Below, in pieces: positions 49,535 through 57,818 of a stretch of 64,000 bases of DNA (position 1 is its first letter; every line of letters starts with the position of its first letter). Source of the stretch: Halomonas meridiana (GTDB lineage Bacteria > Pseudomonadota > Gammaproteobacteria > Pseudomonadales > Halomonadaceae); the NCBI RefSeq assembly GCF_009846525.1, contig NZ_CP024621.1:2046001-2110000 (forward strand), given 5' to 3'. The notes beneath the pieces are model-generated. The model was given only the letters and a program-made list of their open reading frames with translations. It did no database searches and was not told the origin of the DNA. The translations under genes and the position numbers were made by a program.

Positions 49535-50409
49535 GCTCCTGCAAACATGTCCATGGGCGCAGCCTGGGCATCTTGGAGATTGCGTACTGCGAGCTTCCAG
49601 TAACTCTCTTTCAACTCCACCGCTACAGCTTTGCGGCCCATCTTTATGGCGCTTACTGGCTCGCTGCCGATGCCGCCGAATGGGCTCAGTACTGTGTCTC
49701 CGGGGTTGGTCCACAGGTCAATTGCTCTCTCGATCACGTCAAGCTGTAGGGGGCAGATGTGGCGCTCGTCGTCCGGGTCGCGCCCATCTCGAAAAGCCAA
49801 CGTCCGACTGGGGTTGATATCCATCCAGACCGGTGATGCATAGCGCTGCCAGCGCTCGACCGGAAAGCTCTCATTGGTGTGGCTGACCGGCTCCGGGTTC
49901 TCGCCCGGCTTGCGCATGGTGACCAAGTAGTCAGGGATTCCTTGGCGACTCATGGCCGAGTCTTTCTTGATCTGCTTGTGCAGCAGTCCCAGCGCCTTAG
50001 TGCGCTGCATAGCGGTCACCGGGTCTTTCCAGATGCAAACCTCGCTATGGAAGATCCATCCCTCGGCAATAAAGGCGGCGATCAGCTCGCCGCGGAAGTC
50101 TTTCAGGCCGATGTAACCATCGCGCACCTTGCTGGCTGGCAGGTTCATGCAATGGAAGGAAAGCAGGCGTCCGGGCTTGGTGACCCGCATCAATTCACGA
50201 ACAAGGAACCGGAACTGCTCGCAGAATTCCTCGTCGCTCTGTACGTTTCCCATGTCGAAGTCGCTGTTGCTGTAGGTGTACAGCGAGGCGAACGGCGGGC
50301 TAAAAATCGTATAGTCGATACTTGCGTCAGGCATGCCGCCGATCACGTTGACGCAATCCCCGTTGTACATAGCCCAATCGGGCCCAAACTCCTGATTTAA
50401 TACTTTCAT
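49531..50409 (-). CDS. Phage DNA methyltransferase (beta-class, SPPF motif)
   Basis: 292 residues from the ATG at 50409 with GAGGTG upstream. Motif IV is SPPF (37-40), near the N terminus, and motif I FGGIGSEP is near the C terminus, the order of beta-class amino methyltransferases. SPPF suggests N4-cytosine, though N6-adenine is possible. No cognate nuclease lies beside it, so it is an orphan that may protect phage DNA or regulate expression. It lies 10 bp downstream of the helicase gene. Confidence 0.8.
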   Translation of the reverse strand: MKVLNQEFGPDWAMYNGDCVNVIGGMPDASIDYTIFSPPFASLYTYSNSDFDMGNVQSDEEFCEQFRFLVRELMRVTKPGRLLSFHCMNLPASKVRDGYIGLKDFRGELIAAFIAEGWIFHSEVCIWKDPVTAMQRTKALGLLHKQIKKDSAMSRQGIPDYLVTMRKPGENPEPVSHTNESFPVERWQRYASPVWMDINPSRTLAFRDGRDPDDERHICPLQLDVIERAIDLWTNPGDTVLSPFGGIGSEPVSAIKMGRKAVAVELKESYWKLAVRNLQDAQAAPMDMFAGA

Positions 50410-50419
50410 GATCACCTCG

Positions 50420-51808
50420 CTATGCCACCCAGGCGGGCAGCACCATTTCGTGCTGTGGTTCGTATTCGGTCTTCTCGATAGCGGCAGAGGAAACAGGCTT
50501 CTGCATCATTCCGGCCATGTGCTCGACCATGGACGCCTGCATTTCTTCCATTTGCCGCTCTTTGCGCTCTACATTCGCTTTGATAGCGCCCAAACTCTCA
50601 GCGCTGACGATGTGGCTATGCACTTCTCGGGTCTGGCCGAAACGCCAGCAGCGGCGCACGGCTTGATACATTTGCTCGAAGGAGTCATCCAGTCCGACAA
50701 ACGCCATGCGAGCGCAGTGCTGAAGGTTTAAGCCCATTCCCGCGATAGATGGCTTGGTGACAAGTACGCGAACGCTGCCATCCAAAAAGCCGTTGATGGC
50801 CTGCTCTTTGCGCTCGATACTGTCACTACCTCGTATTTCCACTGCGCCATGTATTGATTTGCGCAGCAGATCGGCTTCGTCGTTGGTATGGCACCAGATC
50901 AACCAGGGCTCGGAAGGCTCCTGAGCGACTATTTCGGCCACCTTGGCAACGCGCTGCCCTAGAGTTTCTTTCTTGGCCTGACGGCGTTCGGTAAGGCTCT
51001 GCGCGATGCTGGTGAACATGTCGTCGCCGTATTGACTGGTCACCAAGTGCTCATAGGTGTGCAGGGTCGGCAAAATGTAGCCGGTGTCGTCGAAACCGAT
51101 ATCCGACGGCAGACGGATGGTCACCGCCCATGACGCCAGCCACTGCCAGAACTTCTTGCGGCCATGGCCCTTGAGGCGCCACTTAGCGGTGTCGCCGCCA
51201 TCGTGGGTGAAGAACATAGCCAGCATTTCATCCATGCCCATGATGCCGAGGAACTCAGACTGGTTACCCAGCTCCATGTAATCGTTCGGGCTGGGTGTTG
51301 CGGTGCACGACAGCCGGTAGGGGCATCGCTTCCACTCAGTGATGATGCGGGTTCGCGTTTTGCCGTCGCGGTTTTTCAGAATGCTCGATTCATCCAGTAC
51401 AATGCCCGCGAAAGCGTCAGGCTCGAAGTTATCCAGCATTTCGTAGTTGGTCACATATACACCATCAGGGCTGCTGGGCATCTCGCGGACGTATTCAGCG
51501 TGAACACCAAACTTTGCAGCCTCGCTAACGGTCTGGCGAGCCACACACAGCGGGGCGGCAATCAATACCGGCTTTCCGGTATGCTCAGCAACGTGGCCCG
51601 CCCAAGTGGCTTGCATGGCTGTCTTGCCAAGCCCCGTGTTAGCAAACACGGCGGCTCGCCCACGGCGTAGCGCCCACTTCACGATATGGCGCTGGAACTC
51701 CATCAACTGCATGCCGCCGAATCCAATGGCGTCATGTTCGAGTGTGAAGCCACTGGGCTGGTCCATCTTCGTTTTACCCTTAACGAACTCTAGGTATTCG
51801 ACATTCAT
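50420..51808 (-). CDS. SNF2/DEAD-type helicase-like ATPase of the prophage
   Basis: 462 residues, superfamily 2. Walker A is TGLGKT (58-63), motif II LDESS (DE at 139-140), motif III SCTATPSPN and motif VI QAVRRCWRFGQ. Compact, with both RecA-like lobes and no extra DNA-binding domain. GGAGG precedes the ATG. The pairing with a methyltransferase gene is common in phage early regions. A role in replication, repair or counter-defence is inferred only from context. Confidence 0.8.
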   Translation of the reverse strand: MNVEYLEFVKGKTKMDQPSGFTLEHDAIGFGGMQLMEFQRHIVKWALRRGRAAVFANTGLGKTAMQATWAGHVAEHTGKPVLIAAPLCVARQTVSEAAKFGVHAEYVREMPSSPDGVYVTNYEMLDNFEPDAFAGIVLDESSILKNRDGKTRTRIITEWKRCPYRLSCTATPSPNDYMELGNQSEFLGIMGMDEMLAMFFTHDGGDTAKWRLKGHGRKKFWQWLASWAVTIRLPSDIGFDDTGYILPTLHTYEHLVTSQYGDDMFTSIAQSLTERRQAKKETLGQRVAKVAEIVAQEPSEPWLIWCHTNDEADLLRKSIHGAVEIRGSDSIERKEQAINGFLDGSVRVLVTKPSIAGMGLNLQHCARMAFVGLDDSFEQMYQAVRRCWRFGQTREVHSHIVSAESLGAIKANVERKERQMEEMQASMVEHMAGMMQKPVSSAAIEKTEYEPQHEMVLPAWVA

Positions 51809-51825
51809 AGCACCTCCCAGATAGT

Positions 51826-51844
51826 AAAAAGCCCCATGCGGGGC
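51826..51844 (-). terminator. Intrinsic terminator-like hairpin in the leftward operon
   Basis: Minus-strand GCCCC/GGGGC stem around GCAT followed by TTTTTAC, in the 37-bp gap between the HTH gene and the helicase gene. Confidence 0.7.
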
Positions 51845-51845
51845 G

Positions 51846-52229
51846 TTAGGCTCTACGCTGCTCGCAGGATAGCTGCCTACCTACGGTCATCCTTGGCCAG
51901 GAATCCCATATCTCAGCAGGTAAGAATCTCTTGAGCGTTGCGTAGTGGATGCCGATATCGGCGGCTAAGTCCGTGCGAGACAGCTTCCGGCGGCTGTAAT
52001 TCTTCGCAATATCAGCGAGACTTTTCCCGCGCCGTGACTCAAAGCCTGCTATTGCCAGCTTCGAGTTATGCCGGGGATGCTTCACCCCTAGCTCTTTGGC
52101 TCTTGTTCTAACGGCCTCTGGCGTGCGGCCTAGCTCTTCGGCTATGTCGCTAGCTAAAACGCCGTCCGCATAGCGAGCGGCTATAAGTCGGTCTTCGTTT
52201 GGCCGCCATGCTTTCCATGTTTTAGCCAT
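51846..52229 (-). CDS. Myb/SANT-like HTH protein of the prophage
   Basis: 127 residues from MAKTWKAWRPNEDRLIAARY. The N-terminal repeat W..W...E..LIA..YADG....IAEELGRTPEAVRTRAKELGV resembles the repeats of the rightward gene at 63205. A second helix-turn-helix (LSRTDLAADIGIHYATLKRFL) follows. AGGAGT precedes the ATG. Probably DNA-binding. Confidence 0.65.
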   Translation of the reverse strand: MAKTWKAWRPNEDRLIAARYADGVLASDIAEELGRTPEAVRTRAKELGVKHPRHNSKLAIAGFESRRGKSLADIAKNYSRRKLSRTDLAADIGIHYATLKRFLPAEIWDSWPRMTVGRQLSCEQRRA

Positions 52230-52237
52230 ACGAACTC

Positions 52238-53185
52238 CTAGTCGGTAAGCTCCATCTTGAACGCTTCCGGCGGCGCGTAGCTGTCGCCACCCAACCACTC
52301 CATGATGCGGGCCACGCTGTCGCGCAAGCTCCCAGCCATGAGTACGAAGTCCGTTTCCAGCCGAGCAAGCGCATCATCGCCATCGTCGGCATGGTCCGCT
52401 TCCTCGATCAGCGCATCGCCAAAGCGCAGCGACTTGAGCGCCAAATCATCGTGGAGCACGAACGACAACTGGCCCTCAATGCTCAACGCCAGCTTGCTGG
52501 CCTGCCGCCCGCTCTCGAGTAGCTGCTGCATTTCGTCACTATCGAGATCAACTTGGCGGCCACGGACGACGCCGTCATCGCCCTTAGCTTTCAGCTCGAC
52601 AGTGTCGCCTAGCTTCAGGTCAGCAGGCCGCGATGCCGGATCACCCAGCCACGTTGTCATGGCGCGAATAGGTAGCGTCTGGCTGCTCATCGGCGTGGCC
52701 TTCAAGCTGCCCAGCGTTTCGCGCAGCAGGTCGAGAACGTCCTCGGCGCGGGCGCGGCTACCGGCATTGACGCCAATCAGTTGCCGCTCTGTATCCCACC
52801 AAAGATCAATCTTTTGACTGCGCACGAAAGCGCGAGGCATAAGCTCCTCGGTGACCTGCTCCTTGATGGCCGCCTTCTCCTTGCGCGTCACCTTGCGGCC
52901 TTCACGGGTTTCGATATCCGCTACCCGCTCCTCGACTTCCTCTTTGACGACTGAGGCGGGCAACATCCGCTCTTGGCGTAGCGCCGAAAGCAGGCGATGC
53001 CCCTGTATTTCGTGAACGAGCTGGCCATTGCCCAATCGGCCAGCGGGTGCCGCCCAGCCCAGGCGACGAAAGTCAGCGCTCCCCATCGGCTTGGCGGCAT
53101 GCTCGGACAGCGCCGTGGCCAACACGTCGAGCGCTACCGCTTCTTGGGCATGGAGCCGGTAGATAAGTAGGTTTTTGAACCACAT
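52238..53185 (-). CDS. rdgC: RdgC, prophage copy
   Basis: 315 residues starting MWFKNLLIYRLHAQEAVA. Compared by eye with the host RdgC at 3238, about 80% of positions are identical; residues of about 130-280 are nearly all the same, while the first 60 and the last 30 diverge. It sits in a recombination block with recT and the recE-like gene, where an anti-RecA factor may steer DNA ends toward the phage annealing pathway. It is inverted relative to the host copy. Confidence 0.93.
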   Translation of the reverse strand: MWFKNLLIYRLHAQEAVALDVLATALSEHAAKPMGSADFRRLGWAAPAGRLGNGQLVHEIQGHRLLSALRQERMLPASVVKEEVEERVADIETREGRKVTRKEKAAIKEQVTEELMPRAFVRSQKIDLWWDTERQLIGVNAGSRARAEDVLDLLRETLGSLKATPMSSQTLPIRAMTTWLGDPASRPADLKLGDTVELKAKGDDGVVRGRQVDLDSDEMQQLLESGRQASKLALSIEGQLSFVLHDDLALKSLRFGDALIEEADHADDGDDALARLETDFVLMAGSLRDSVARIMEWLGGDSYAPPEAFKMELTD

Positions 53186-53195
53186 GAAAGCCTCT

Positions 53196-53423
53196 TTAGC
53201 TAATTCGATAGCTGGTGATGTTCTGATCGAAAAGGTCTTTGCTTGCCGGTTTTATAACGCCTTTACTGGCAAGCGACTGGATCGTGCGGTGATGAACCTT
53301 ACGGCCATCCATTAGCCGCCACCCCCCCCCAACCAGGTAATTGACCGACTGGCCTGACGATAGGCGGGTAACCAGTGATTGTTGCGCTCTTGTCAGTTTC
53401 GGCGTTTTGCCTTGGCTGCTCAT
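53196..53423 (-). CDS. Small prophage HTH-like protein
   Basis: 75 residues from MSSQGKTPKLTRAQQSLVTR. LVGGGWRLMDGRKVHHRTIQSLASKGVI has a winged-helix pattern. GAGGTG precedes the ATG. It lies between rdgC and the recT terminator. Unknown function. Confidence 0.55.
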   Translation of the reverse strand: MSSQGKTPKLTRAQQSLVTRLSSGQSVNYLVGGGWRLMDGRKVHHRTIQSLASKGVIKPASKDLFDQNITSYRIS

Positions 53424-53483
53424 AAGCACCTCGCTGAATGAAAGGAACCCAACGGCCCCGGGTGGGTGAATCTTCAGGGCATT

Positions 53484-53506
53484 AAAAAGCCCCTACGTGA
53501 GGGGCT
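53484..53506 (-). terminator. Intrinsic terminator-like hairpin downstream of recT
   Basis: Minus-strand AGCCCCT/AGGGGCT with a five-base loop and TTTTT. It lies in the 100-bp gap after recT. Confidence 0.8.
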
Positions 53507-53523
53507 AGGCTGCGTTTAGTTAT

Positions 53524-54342
53524 TTAAGCGGCTTCTTCGCCGTAGCTGAATTCGCCATCAAATACGTTGTTGTCTTGCGCGCCAGATTCTGCTTGCTCGT
53601 CGAGCGCGACGGCGCGCTGCATTTCGACGCTAACGGGAAGATATTTGAACAGTCGGCGAATGACCGTCTTCTTGGCCATTTCCTCGAAGTGATCGACCCA
53701 GGGCCCGCTTTTGCCAGCTTTGGATGCTTGCTTAACCGCTTCAACATCCTCACGCCACATGACCTCGATTTGGTGTCCGCCACCGACCAGCTTGGCTACC
53801 GCGTAGACCGCGATAAGGGCTCCCTTTTCACCCCGGGTAGGTACATGCTTCAACTTTTCATTCAAGCCATACTCGAACTCGAACTCGTCCCCTTCATAAA
53901 CCGCGTGGGACTGTAGCGACACCATCTGCCCCGAGCGGCGCGCCAAGTCGATCATGCCGCGATAACCGATGATGAACTGCGCTTCCATTGTGTTCTGCCA
54001 CTGCCCGTTGTCGTCCTTATAATTCTTCTTGAACGGCACGAGGTAGGCATGACCAAGTGCTCCACCCAGCTCGAGCCCAAGCTGCGCAGACTGCACGATA
54101 GCGCCAAATAGCGACATTGGGGCGCACTGGCCTAGCTGGGGCGTCTTATTGACCTCGGTCAGCGCTATACGGGTAATGCGGTCGGGCGTGATGTGCTTCG
54201 GCAGCGCTCGGGCGATTTGCGACTTAAACCGGTCATCTTTTAGCATGCCCTGGATAGTGGTAGGCATAGCTTTTTTCGCGGGCGTCTGATTCTGCGACGC
54301 CTGCTGCAATTCCTGGTTTAACGTGCCTTCTTGCTGAGTCAT
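53524..54342 (-). CDS. recT: RecT single-strand annealing protein
   Basis: 272 residues from MTQQEGTLNQELQQASQ with GGAGG upstream. The RecT core includes GLELGGALGHAYLVPFKKN, FIIGYRGMIDLARRSG and AKKTVIRRLFKYLP. It anneals complementary strands after end resection. It overlaps the recE-like frame by four bases, the usual recE-recT order. Confidence 0.93.
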   Translation of the reverse strand: MTQQEGTLNQELQQASQNQTPAKKAMPTTIQGMLKDDRFKSQIARALPKHITPDRITRIALTEVNKTPQLGQCAPMSLFGAIVQSAQLGLELGGALGHAYLVPFKKNYKDDNGQWQNTMEAQFIIGYRGMIDLARRSGQMVSLQSHAVYEGDEFEFEYGLNEKLKHVPTRGEKGALIAVYAVAKLVGGGHQIEVMWREDVEAVKQASKAGKSGPWVDHFEEMAKKTVIRRLFKYLPVSVEMQRAVALDEQAESGAQDNNVFDGEFSYGEEAA

Positions 54343-55165
54343 GATGCCTCCTTCTGTGCCCAATAGGGCAAACTAAGTGATTCGATGCCGCGCCAAACGC
54401 CGGTGCGTAGGCATTCGTCGTAAACGGCCATGTTTCGCTGATATTCGAAGCGGCCTTGAGTGCGGGCCTGCTGGTCTAGCTGAAAAACCCGAACCGGATA
54501 CTTGCCGCATTCGATAGACGTGCTAAACGCGACAAATAGGAAGCCTTGCGGCTGGTGGCCAAAGTGCGTGGCATAGCCGTCTGAGTAGAAGGCGTCCTGG
54601 ACGTGATAGCGGTAGTCGGCTACCGAGCGGGCGAACTTGCCCATGTCGCCAGTGCTTTTCAGGTCGATCAGCCAGCCCATGTCGTTGAGCGTTTTATCTG
54701 GTCGGCAGCGGCAAAGCCTCCCGGTCGTTTCATCGTTCCAGTAGATGCTGGCCTCAACGTCCCCGGGCGCTTCAATCAACTGTCGGGCCAGTGGATGTGC
54801 CATAACGCTCTCGCGGATAAGCTTCACTTTTCGGCCTTCGGCAAAGGTCAGTAGTTGCCGATCTCCCAGCGCTTCCTCAAATTCTGCCCACTCTGCTTTG
54901 CCCGCTTTCGTATTCTTTGGCGCATCCGGTCCAATCGCATATTCAGCCTCGAACCGTTGCGGCTCCAGTATCAGCGCGTGGCAGGCATCGCCAACATTGA
55001 GCGCCGTTTTCTTTTCGTCATCTTCGGGGCGGTGCGCGACCACTGGAAAAGCGACGGCGACTTGTTAATGAGATCGAGCTGGGACTTTGATACACCCGGC
55101 CCCTTGTGGTAATCCTCGTTCGGTATGCCCTGGTAGTAACCAGGGCCTATGTCATTTTCGGCCAC
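54339..55165 (-). pseudogene. recE: RecE/exonuclease VIII-like gene split by a frame change
   Basis: Two minus-strand frames together make one RecE-like exonuclease. The N-terminal part runs from a GTG at 55165 ([20 protein letters not shown]...[10 protein letters not shown]). The remainder ([22 protein letters not shown]...IDLKSTG..., PD-(D/E)XK nuclease with CRPDKTLNDMGWLIDLK) is in the -1 frame to 54339. The junction lies at the G4 run on the plus strand (55026-55029); one extra base there would restore an uninterrupted protein of about 276 residues. Either the gene is broken, the assembly has an indel, or a ribosomal frameshift occurs. Confidence 0.8.
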
Positions 55166-55235
55166 TGTGCTAATCTCCTGATTGATCTTCTCGACGTTGA
55201 TCTGGCCCGCTACCTGTTCGCGCAGGAGCGAGCTT

Positions 55236-55526
55236 TTATTTGTTCAGTGCTCGCCAATCGCTTAGGGCTTGGCGGGCCTCACAGAATGAATCGCTAAGCT
55301 CAGTCATGCCGTCTTGGCAATCCCTCGCCATTGACATGGTCAGGTCTAACAAGGCTGCCGCCATCCGCTTGGCGCTTTCATGGCGCTCCTGCGTGTCCCG
55401 CAGCAACGCCTCTAGCTCTTTGTGGTCGCCAGCATTAAGGCTTTTGCTGCCTTTGGTGACGTGGTAGACGGCGTCGCCAGTTTCTTCATCCCAGCCAGCG
55501 CGGCCGGTGATTTTCCAATCGCTCAC
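55236..55526 (-). CDS. Prophage hypothetical protein
   Basis: 96 residues from a GTG at 55526 ([21 protein letters not shown]), preceded by GGGAG and overlapping the upstream stop as GTGA. The second half is helical. Unknown function. Confidence 0.55.
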   Translation of the reverse strand: MSDWKITGRAGWDEETGDAVYHVTKGSKSLNAGDHKELEALLRDTQERHESAKRMAAALLDLTMSMARDCQDGMTELSDSFCEARQALSDWRALNK

Positions 55527-55777
55527 GACCACTCCCCCTTGCGCACCTGCGCATCCCATGCCGCGATAGCGCTGTCTCGGTGATGACTGGCGTTTCGCTC
55601 GGCGAAAATGTCGAGCATGTACTGCTCGTTTTCTTCCTGGCGCGCCCAGCGCATGAGCGAGTCGGTCGCCCAGTAGTCGCCGTTCTCGAATAGATCAGTC
55701 GGCGTCATGTCCGCCTCGGGCGAGAACTGCGGATACCGGATGGCGGTTTGATCGGGTACTGCATAAGCCATGTTCAT
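55523..55777 (-). CDS. Prophage hypothetical protein
   Basis: 84 residues (MNMAYAVPDQTAIRYPQFSP), acidic, Trp-containing. Overlaps both neighbours by four bases. No recognised family. Confidence 0.55.
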   Translation of the reverse strand: MNMAYAVPDQTAIRYPQFSPEADMTPTDLFENGDYWATDSLMRWARQEENEQYMLDIFAERNASHHRDSAIAAWDAQVRKGEWS

Positions 55778-55986
55778 GATCGACTCTCCAATTCAGACAA
55801 AGCGTCGCCGCAACTAAGCGCAGTCACCTCACAATCAGGCGCGCCTTCCAGGCTCTCAAACAGCGGTAGCGCTTCAACGGCTTGTCGTATGGCTTTATCC
55901 GGGCAGCCGTCTTTAACGGCGATAACCACCGTCAGGTAGCGCATGTTTGGCTGACCGGTAAATGGATGATTTTCGTTAGGGGTCAT
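55774..55986 (-). CDS. Small prophage protein
   Basis: 70 residues from MTPNENHPFTGQPNMRYLTVV; the core MRYLTVVIAVKDGCPDKAIRQAVEALP suggests a small alpha/beta fold. Overlaps its neighbours by four bases. Unknown function. Confidence 0.55.
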   Translation of the reverse strand: MTPNENHPFTGQPNMRYLTVVIAVKDGCPDKAIRQAVEALPLFESLEGAPDCEVTALSCGDALSELESRS

Positions 55987-56216
55987 GGCGCTGGCCTCAT
56001 ACCGGGGCAAATCTCGGCAGCGTTGCCGCGATAGTCTGGATGACCAGTACGGTGGTGCGGGTCGATACCTCGCGCCGCCTCAGCGGCCCATACGGCGACC
56101 TCTTGGCAGTATTTGCGGTGCGTCCGCTCGTTGTCGGAGGCGTCCAGCTTGGTGGCGACAATCATGCTGCCGATGATGGCGGTCAGGGCGATGAGGCTAA
56201 GGGTTCTTGTTGGCAT
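55983..56216 (-). CDS. Small prophage membrane or secreted protein
   Basis: 77 residues with an N-terminal hydrophobic segment (TLSLIALTAIIGSMIVATKL) that could be an anchor or signal. Two Cys follow (KYCQEV, EICPGM). Early phage membrane proteins sometimes act in superinfection exclusion or host takeover, but nothing specific shows this. Confidence 0.55.
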   Translation of the reverse strand: MPTRTLSLIALTAIIGSMIVATKLDASDNERTHRKYCQEVAVWAAEAARGIDPHHRTGHPDYRGNAAEICPGMRPAP

Positions 56217-56364
56217 GCTTGACCACCTTCTTGATCAGTTTCGGCGGGTAGCCCAGGCGCTTGGCCGTGGTGCGCGCTAAACGCAGGCCAAAAAAAACGC
56301 CCAGGTCAGGGCGTGGCGTTATGATGTCTCCGCGCTTCTCGCGGATCAGGTAGCGTGTGGTCAT
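56197..56364 (-). CDS. Small basic prophage protein
   Basis: 55 residues from MTTRYLIREKRGDIITPRPD, strongly basic at the C terminus (KLIKKVVKHANKNP). It contains a terminator-like hairpin within its codons (56289-56312). Unknown function; the basic tail suggests nucleic-acid binding. Confidence 0.5.
   Translation of the reverse strand: MTTRYLIREKRGDIITPRPDLGVFFGLRLARTTAKRLGYPPKLIKKVVKHANKNP
56289..56312 (-). terminator. Terminator-like hairpin inside a prophage coding sequence
   Basis: Minus-strand ACGCCC/GGGCGT pair around six bases, followed by eight T. It encodes TPRPDLGVFF of the 55-residue protein. Confidence 0.6.
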
Positions 56365-56771
56365 CGCGCACCTCTCGCTTTGTTCAGTGCGGCGCGACAT
56401 TCAGTGATAATCTCTAACGTATCAGTGCCGCCACAGGTGTTCTCCTCAGCAAATTTGAGCGCCTTCTCAAGCGCTGCATAAAGCTCCACACCGGCATTGC
56501 GCTTCATGCCACGCTCTTTCGATATCTTCTCTTGCTGCTTAATGAGGTGATCAACATCGCCGTCGCGCACAAACTGCTTGCACAGGCTGTTAAAGTTTTT
56601 ATGAGACGGCTTCCAGGCGGAGCCATCCTCTTTATTTCTCAGCGTTGAGATAAGCTCTGCTGGCAAGTCTTTGGTTCGCGCCCAGACTTCGCCGTTTTTG
56701 TAGAGCGAAAAGCGAGCGCCCTTGACGTGCATTTCGGGATATACCGGCTTTTCTTGTTCGGTCGTATTCAT
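56361..56771 (-). CDS. Prophage hypothetical protein
   Basis: 136 residues from MNTTEQEKPVYPEMHVKGAR with GAGAGG upstream. The N-terminal half is basic and mixed alpha/beta, the C-terminal half helical with CGGTDTLEIITECRAAL. It follows the long non-coding block with cassette E1. Unknown function. Confidence 0.6.
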   Translation of the reverse strand: MNTTEQEKPVYPEMHVKGARFSLYKNGEVWARTKDLPAELISTLRNKEDGSAWKPSHKNFNSLCKQFVRDGDVDHLIKQQEKISKERGMKRNAGVELYAALEKALKFAEENTCGGTDTLEIITECRAALNKARGAR

Positions 56772-56909
56772 AAACACCTCTCATAGAATTGGGCGCGCCG
56801 CCTCGTTACTCGTCGCAGTGCCAGTGCAGTGTTGATTGAGGGAAGCAGCGCGGGCATGGCGACTCAGCAAGAGGCCATGCCAACTGGTAAGGATTTCTTT
56901 AAAGTTCGT

Positions 56910-56931
56910 AAAAAGCCCGCTAGGCGCAGGC
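56910..56931 (-). terminator. Intrinsic terminator just downstream of cassette E1
   Basis: Minus-strand GCCTGC pairs with GCGGGC (one U-G) around GCCTA and is followed by TTTTT. It stands between cassette E1 and the next leftward gene, so transcripts through E1 must read past it to reach the operon. Confidence 0.65.
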
Positions 56932-56970
56932 AATGAGTGCGCATCCTTGCGCAGGGGAGTTGATGCAGGA

Positions 56971-57089
56971 GCATCGGGATAGGGGCTGGCAACCACACCA
57001 GCAATTAGGGAATGACCCTATCCTTTATGGTCTGCTTACATCGCATGTTTTGGATACCCTATCCCGATGCGCCCTGGCAGCCAGGGCGC
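56971..57089 (-). repeat. Structured cassette E1 (14-bp closing arms plus GC hairpin)
   Basis: A 14-bp perfect inverted repeat (GCATCGGGATAGGG at 56971-56984; its complement at 57057-57070) closes a 72-nt core. A 9-bp hairpin GCGCCCTGG-CAG-CCAGGGCGC (57069-57089) overlaps its outer edge. On the minus strand the core can form TAGGG/CCCTA and GCTGG/CCAGC hairpins, the latter directly against the closing stem. E2 at 58066 has the same ends and length but a different core. It lies in a gene-free stretch of the leftward operon. Function unknown. Confidence 0.6.
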
Positions 57090-57465
57090 GCACACAGGTT
57101 GAATAAACTTAAAAATAACGTGGGGGCATGATGCTCTCCTGCTGATATCCGGCTCTTGATCATTGGGCTGGCCGGTGACGCCCGAGCTTTTGGTCTTTGC
57201 GGTAGTATTTGCCGTCATCGGGGCGGACGCATTGCCGTGTGATCCCCTGATAGCGATGCAGTGGCCGGATCGCTCGCCCGGCTGCGATATTTAAAGCGAG
57301 TCGCTACCCTCGCATGCTCTGCCGCTGTGAACGGCCTACTTGGCTTGAGGCGGATGGCCTACACTGCATCCAGATACCCCTTGGTGCTTCCCTGAGTCCC
57401 GACAGGGCAAGAGGTATGTGGATGCCGCCTGTATTCTCGGCCCAGGCGGCAGGCTCTTGGCCGCG
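57090..57465. other. Gene-free stretch between cassette E1 and the next gene
   Basis: No credible gene: the small open frames here have no Shine-Dalgarno and odd composition. It contains several possible hairpins, the best an 8-bp stem GCCGCCTG/CAGGCGGC at 57424-57450 close to the end of the upstream leftward gene. Confidence 0.45.
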
Positions 57466-57795
57466 TTACCCAGCGGGTCGGGGGCCTTGCTCTGATAGCT
57501 CTTGGCGCTCTATTCGCTCATACTCGGCAGCAAGCAGGGCCATGGCCTTGATGATGTTGCGCTTGGGATCTTCGCTAGGCTTCCACCAATGCTCTGGCCA
57601 CGGCCAGAATGCTGGCGACTGCCAATCAAGCGCTGATTTTCCACCGCGCACTATGTCCTCGCATATTGCTGCGTAACTAGCGCCTGCTGCTGCTAAATCT
57701 CCGTCTACATACTCGTCGTCATGGCTGTAGCTAAAACCTTCCTCGTTAATTTGTCGCTGACGCTCTTTAGCGGCTTTTTCAAAAGCGTTACTCAT
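57466..57795 (-). CDS. Conserved phage protein of unknown function
   Basis: 109 residues from MSNAFEKAAKERQRQINEEG. The pattern ERQRQI..EG.....DDEY..G.L..A...YA is widespread in phages of Pseudomonas and relatives. Contains WPWPEHWWKPSEDP. GAGGTGGG precedes the ATG. Function unknown. Confidence 0.65.
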   Translation of the reverse strand: MSNAFEKAAKERQRQINEEGFSYSHDDEYVDGDLAAAGASYAAICEDIVRGGKSALDWQSPAFWPWPEHWWKPSEDPKRNIIKAMALLAAEYERIERQELSEQGPRPAG

Positions 57796-57818
57796 ACCCA
57801 CCTCATGTTGATGAGCGG

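Noticed and set aside
56781..57218. Small leftward frames (71 and 60 codons) in the E1 region
   Set aside because: They span the inverted repeats and terminator, lack ribosome-binding sites and have no recognisable sequence.
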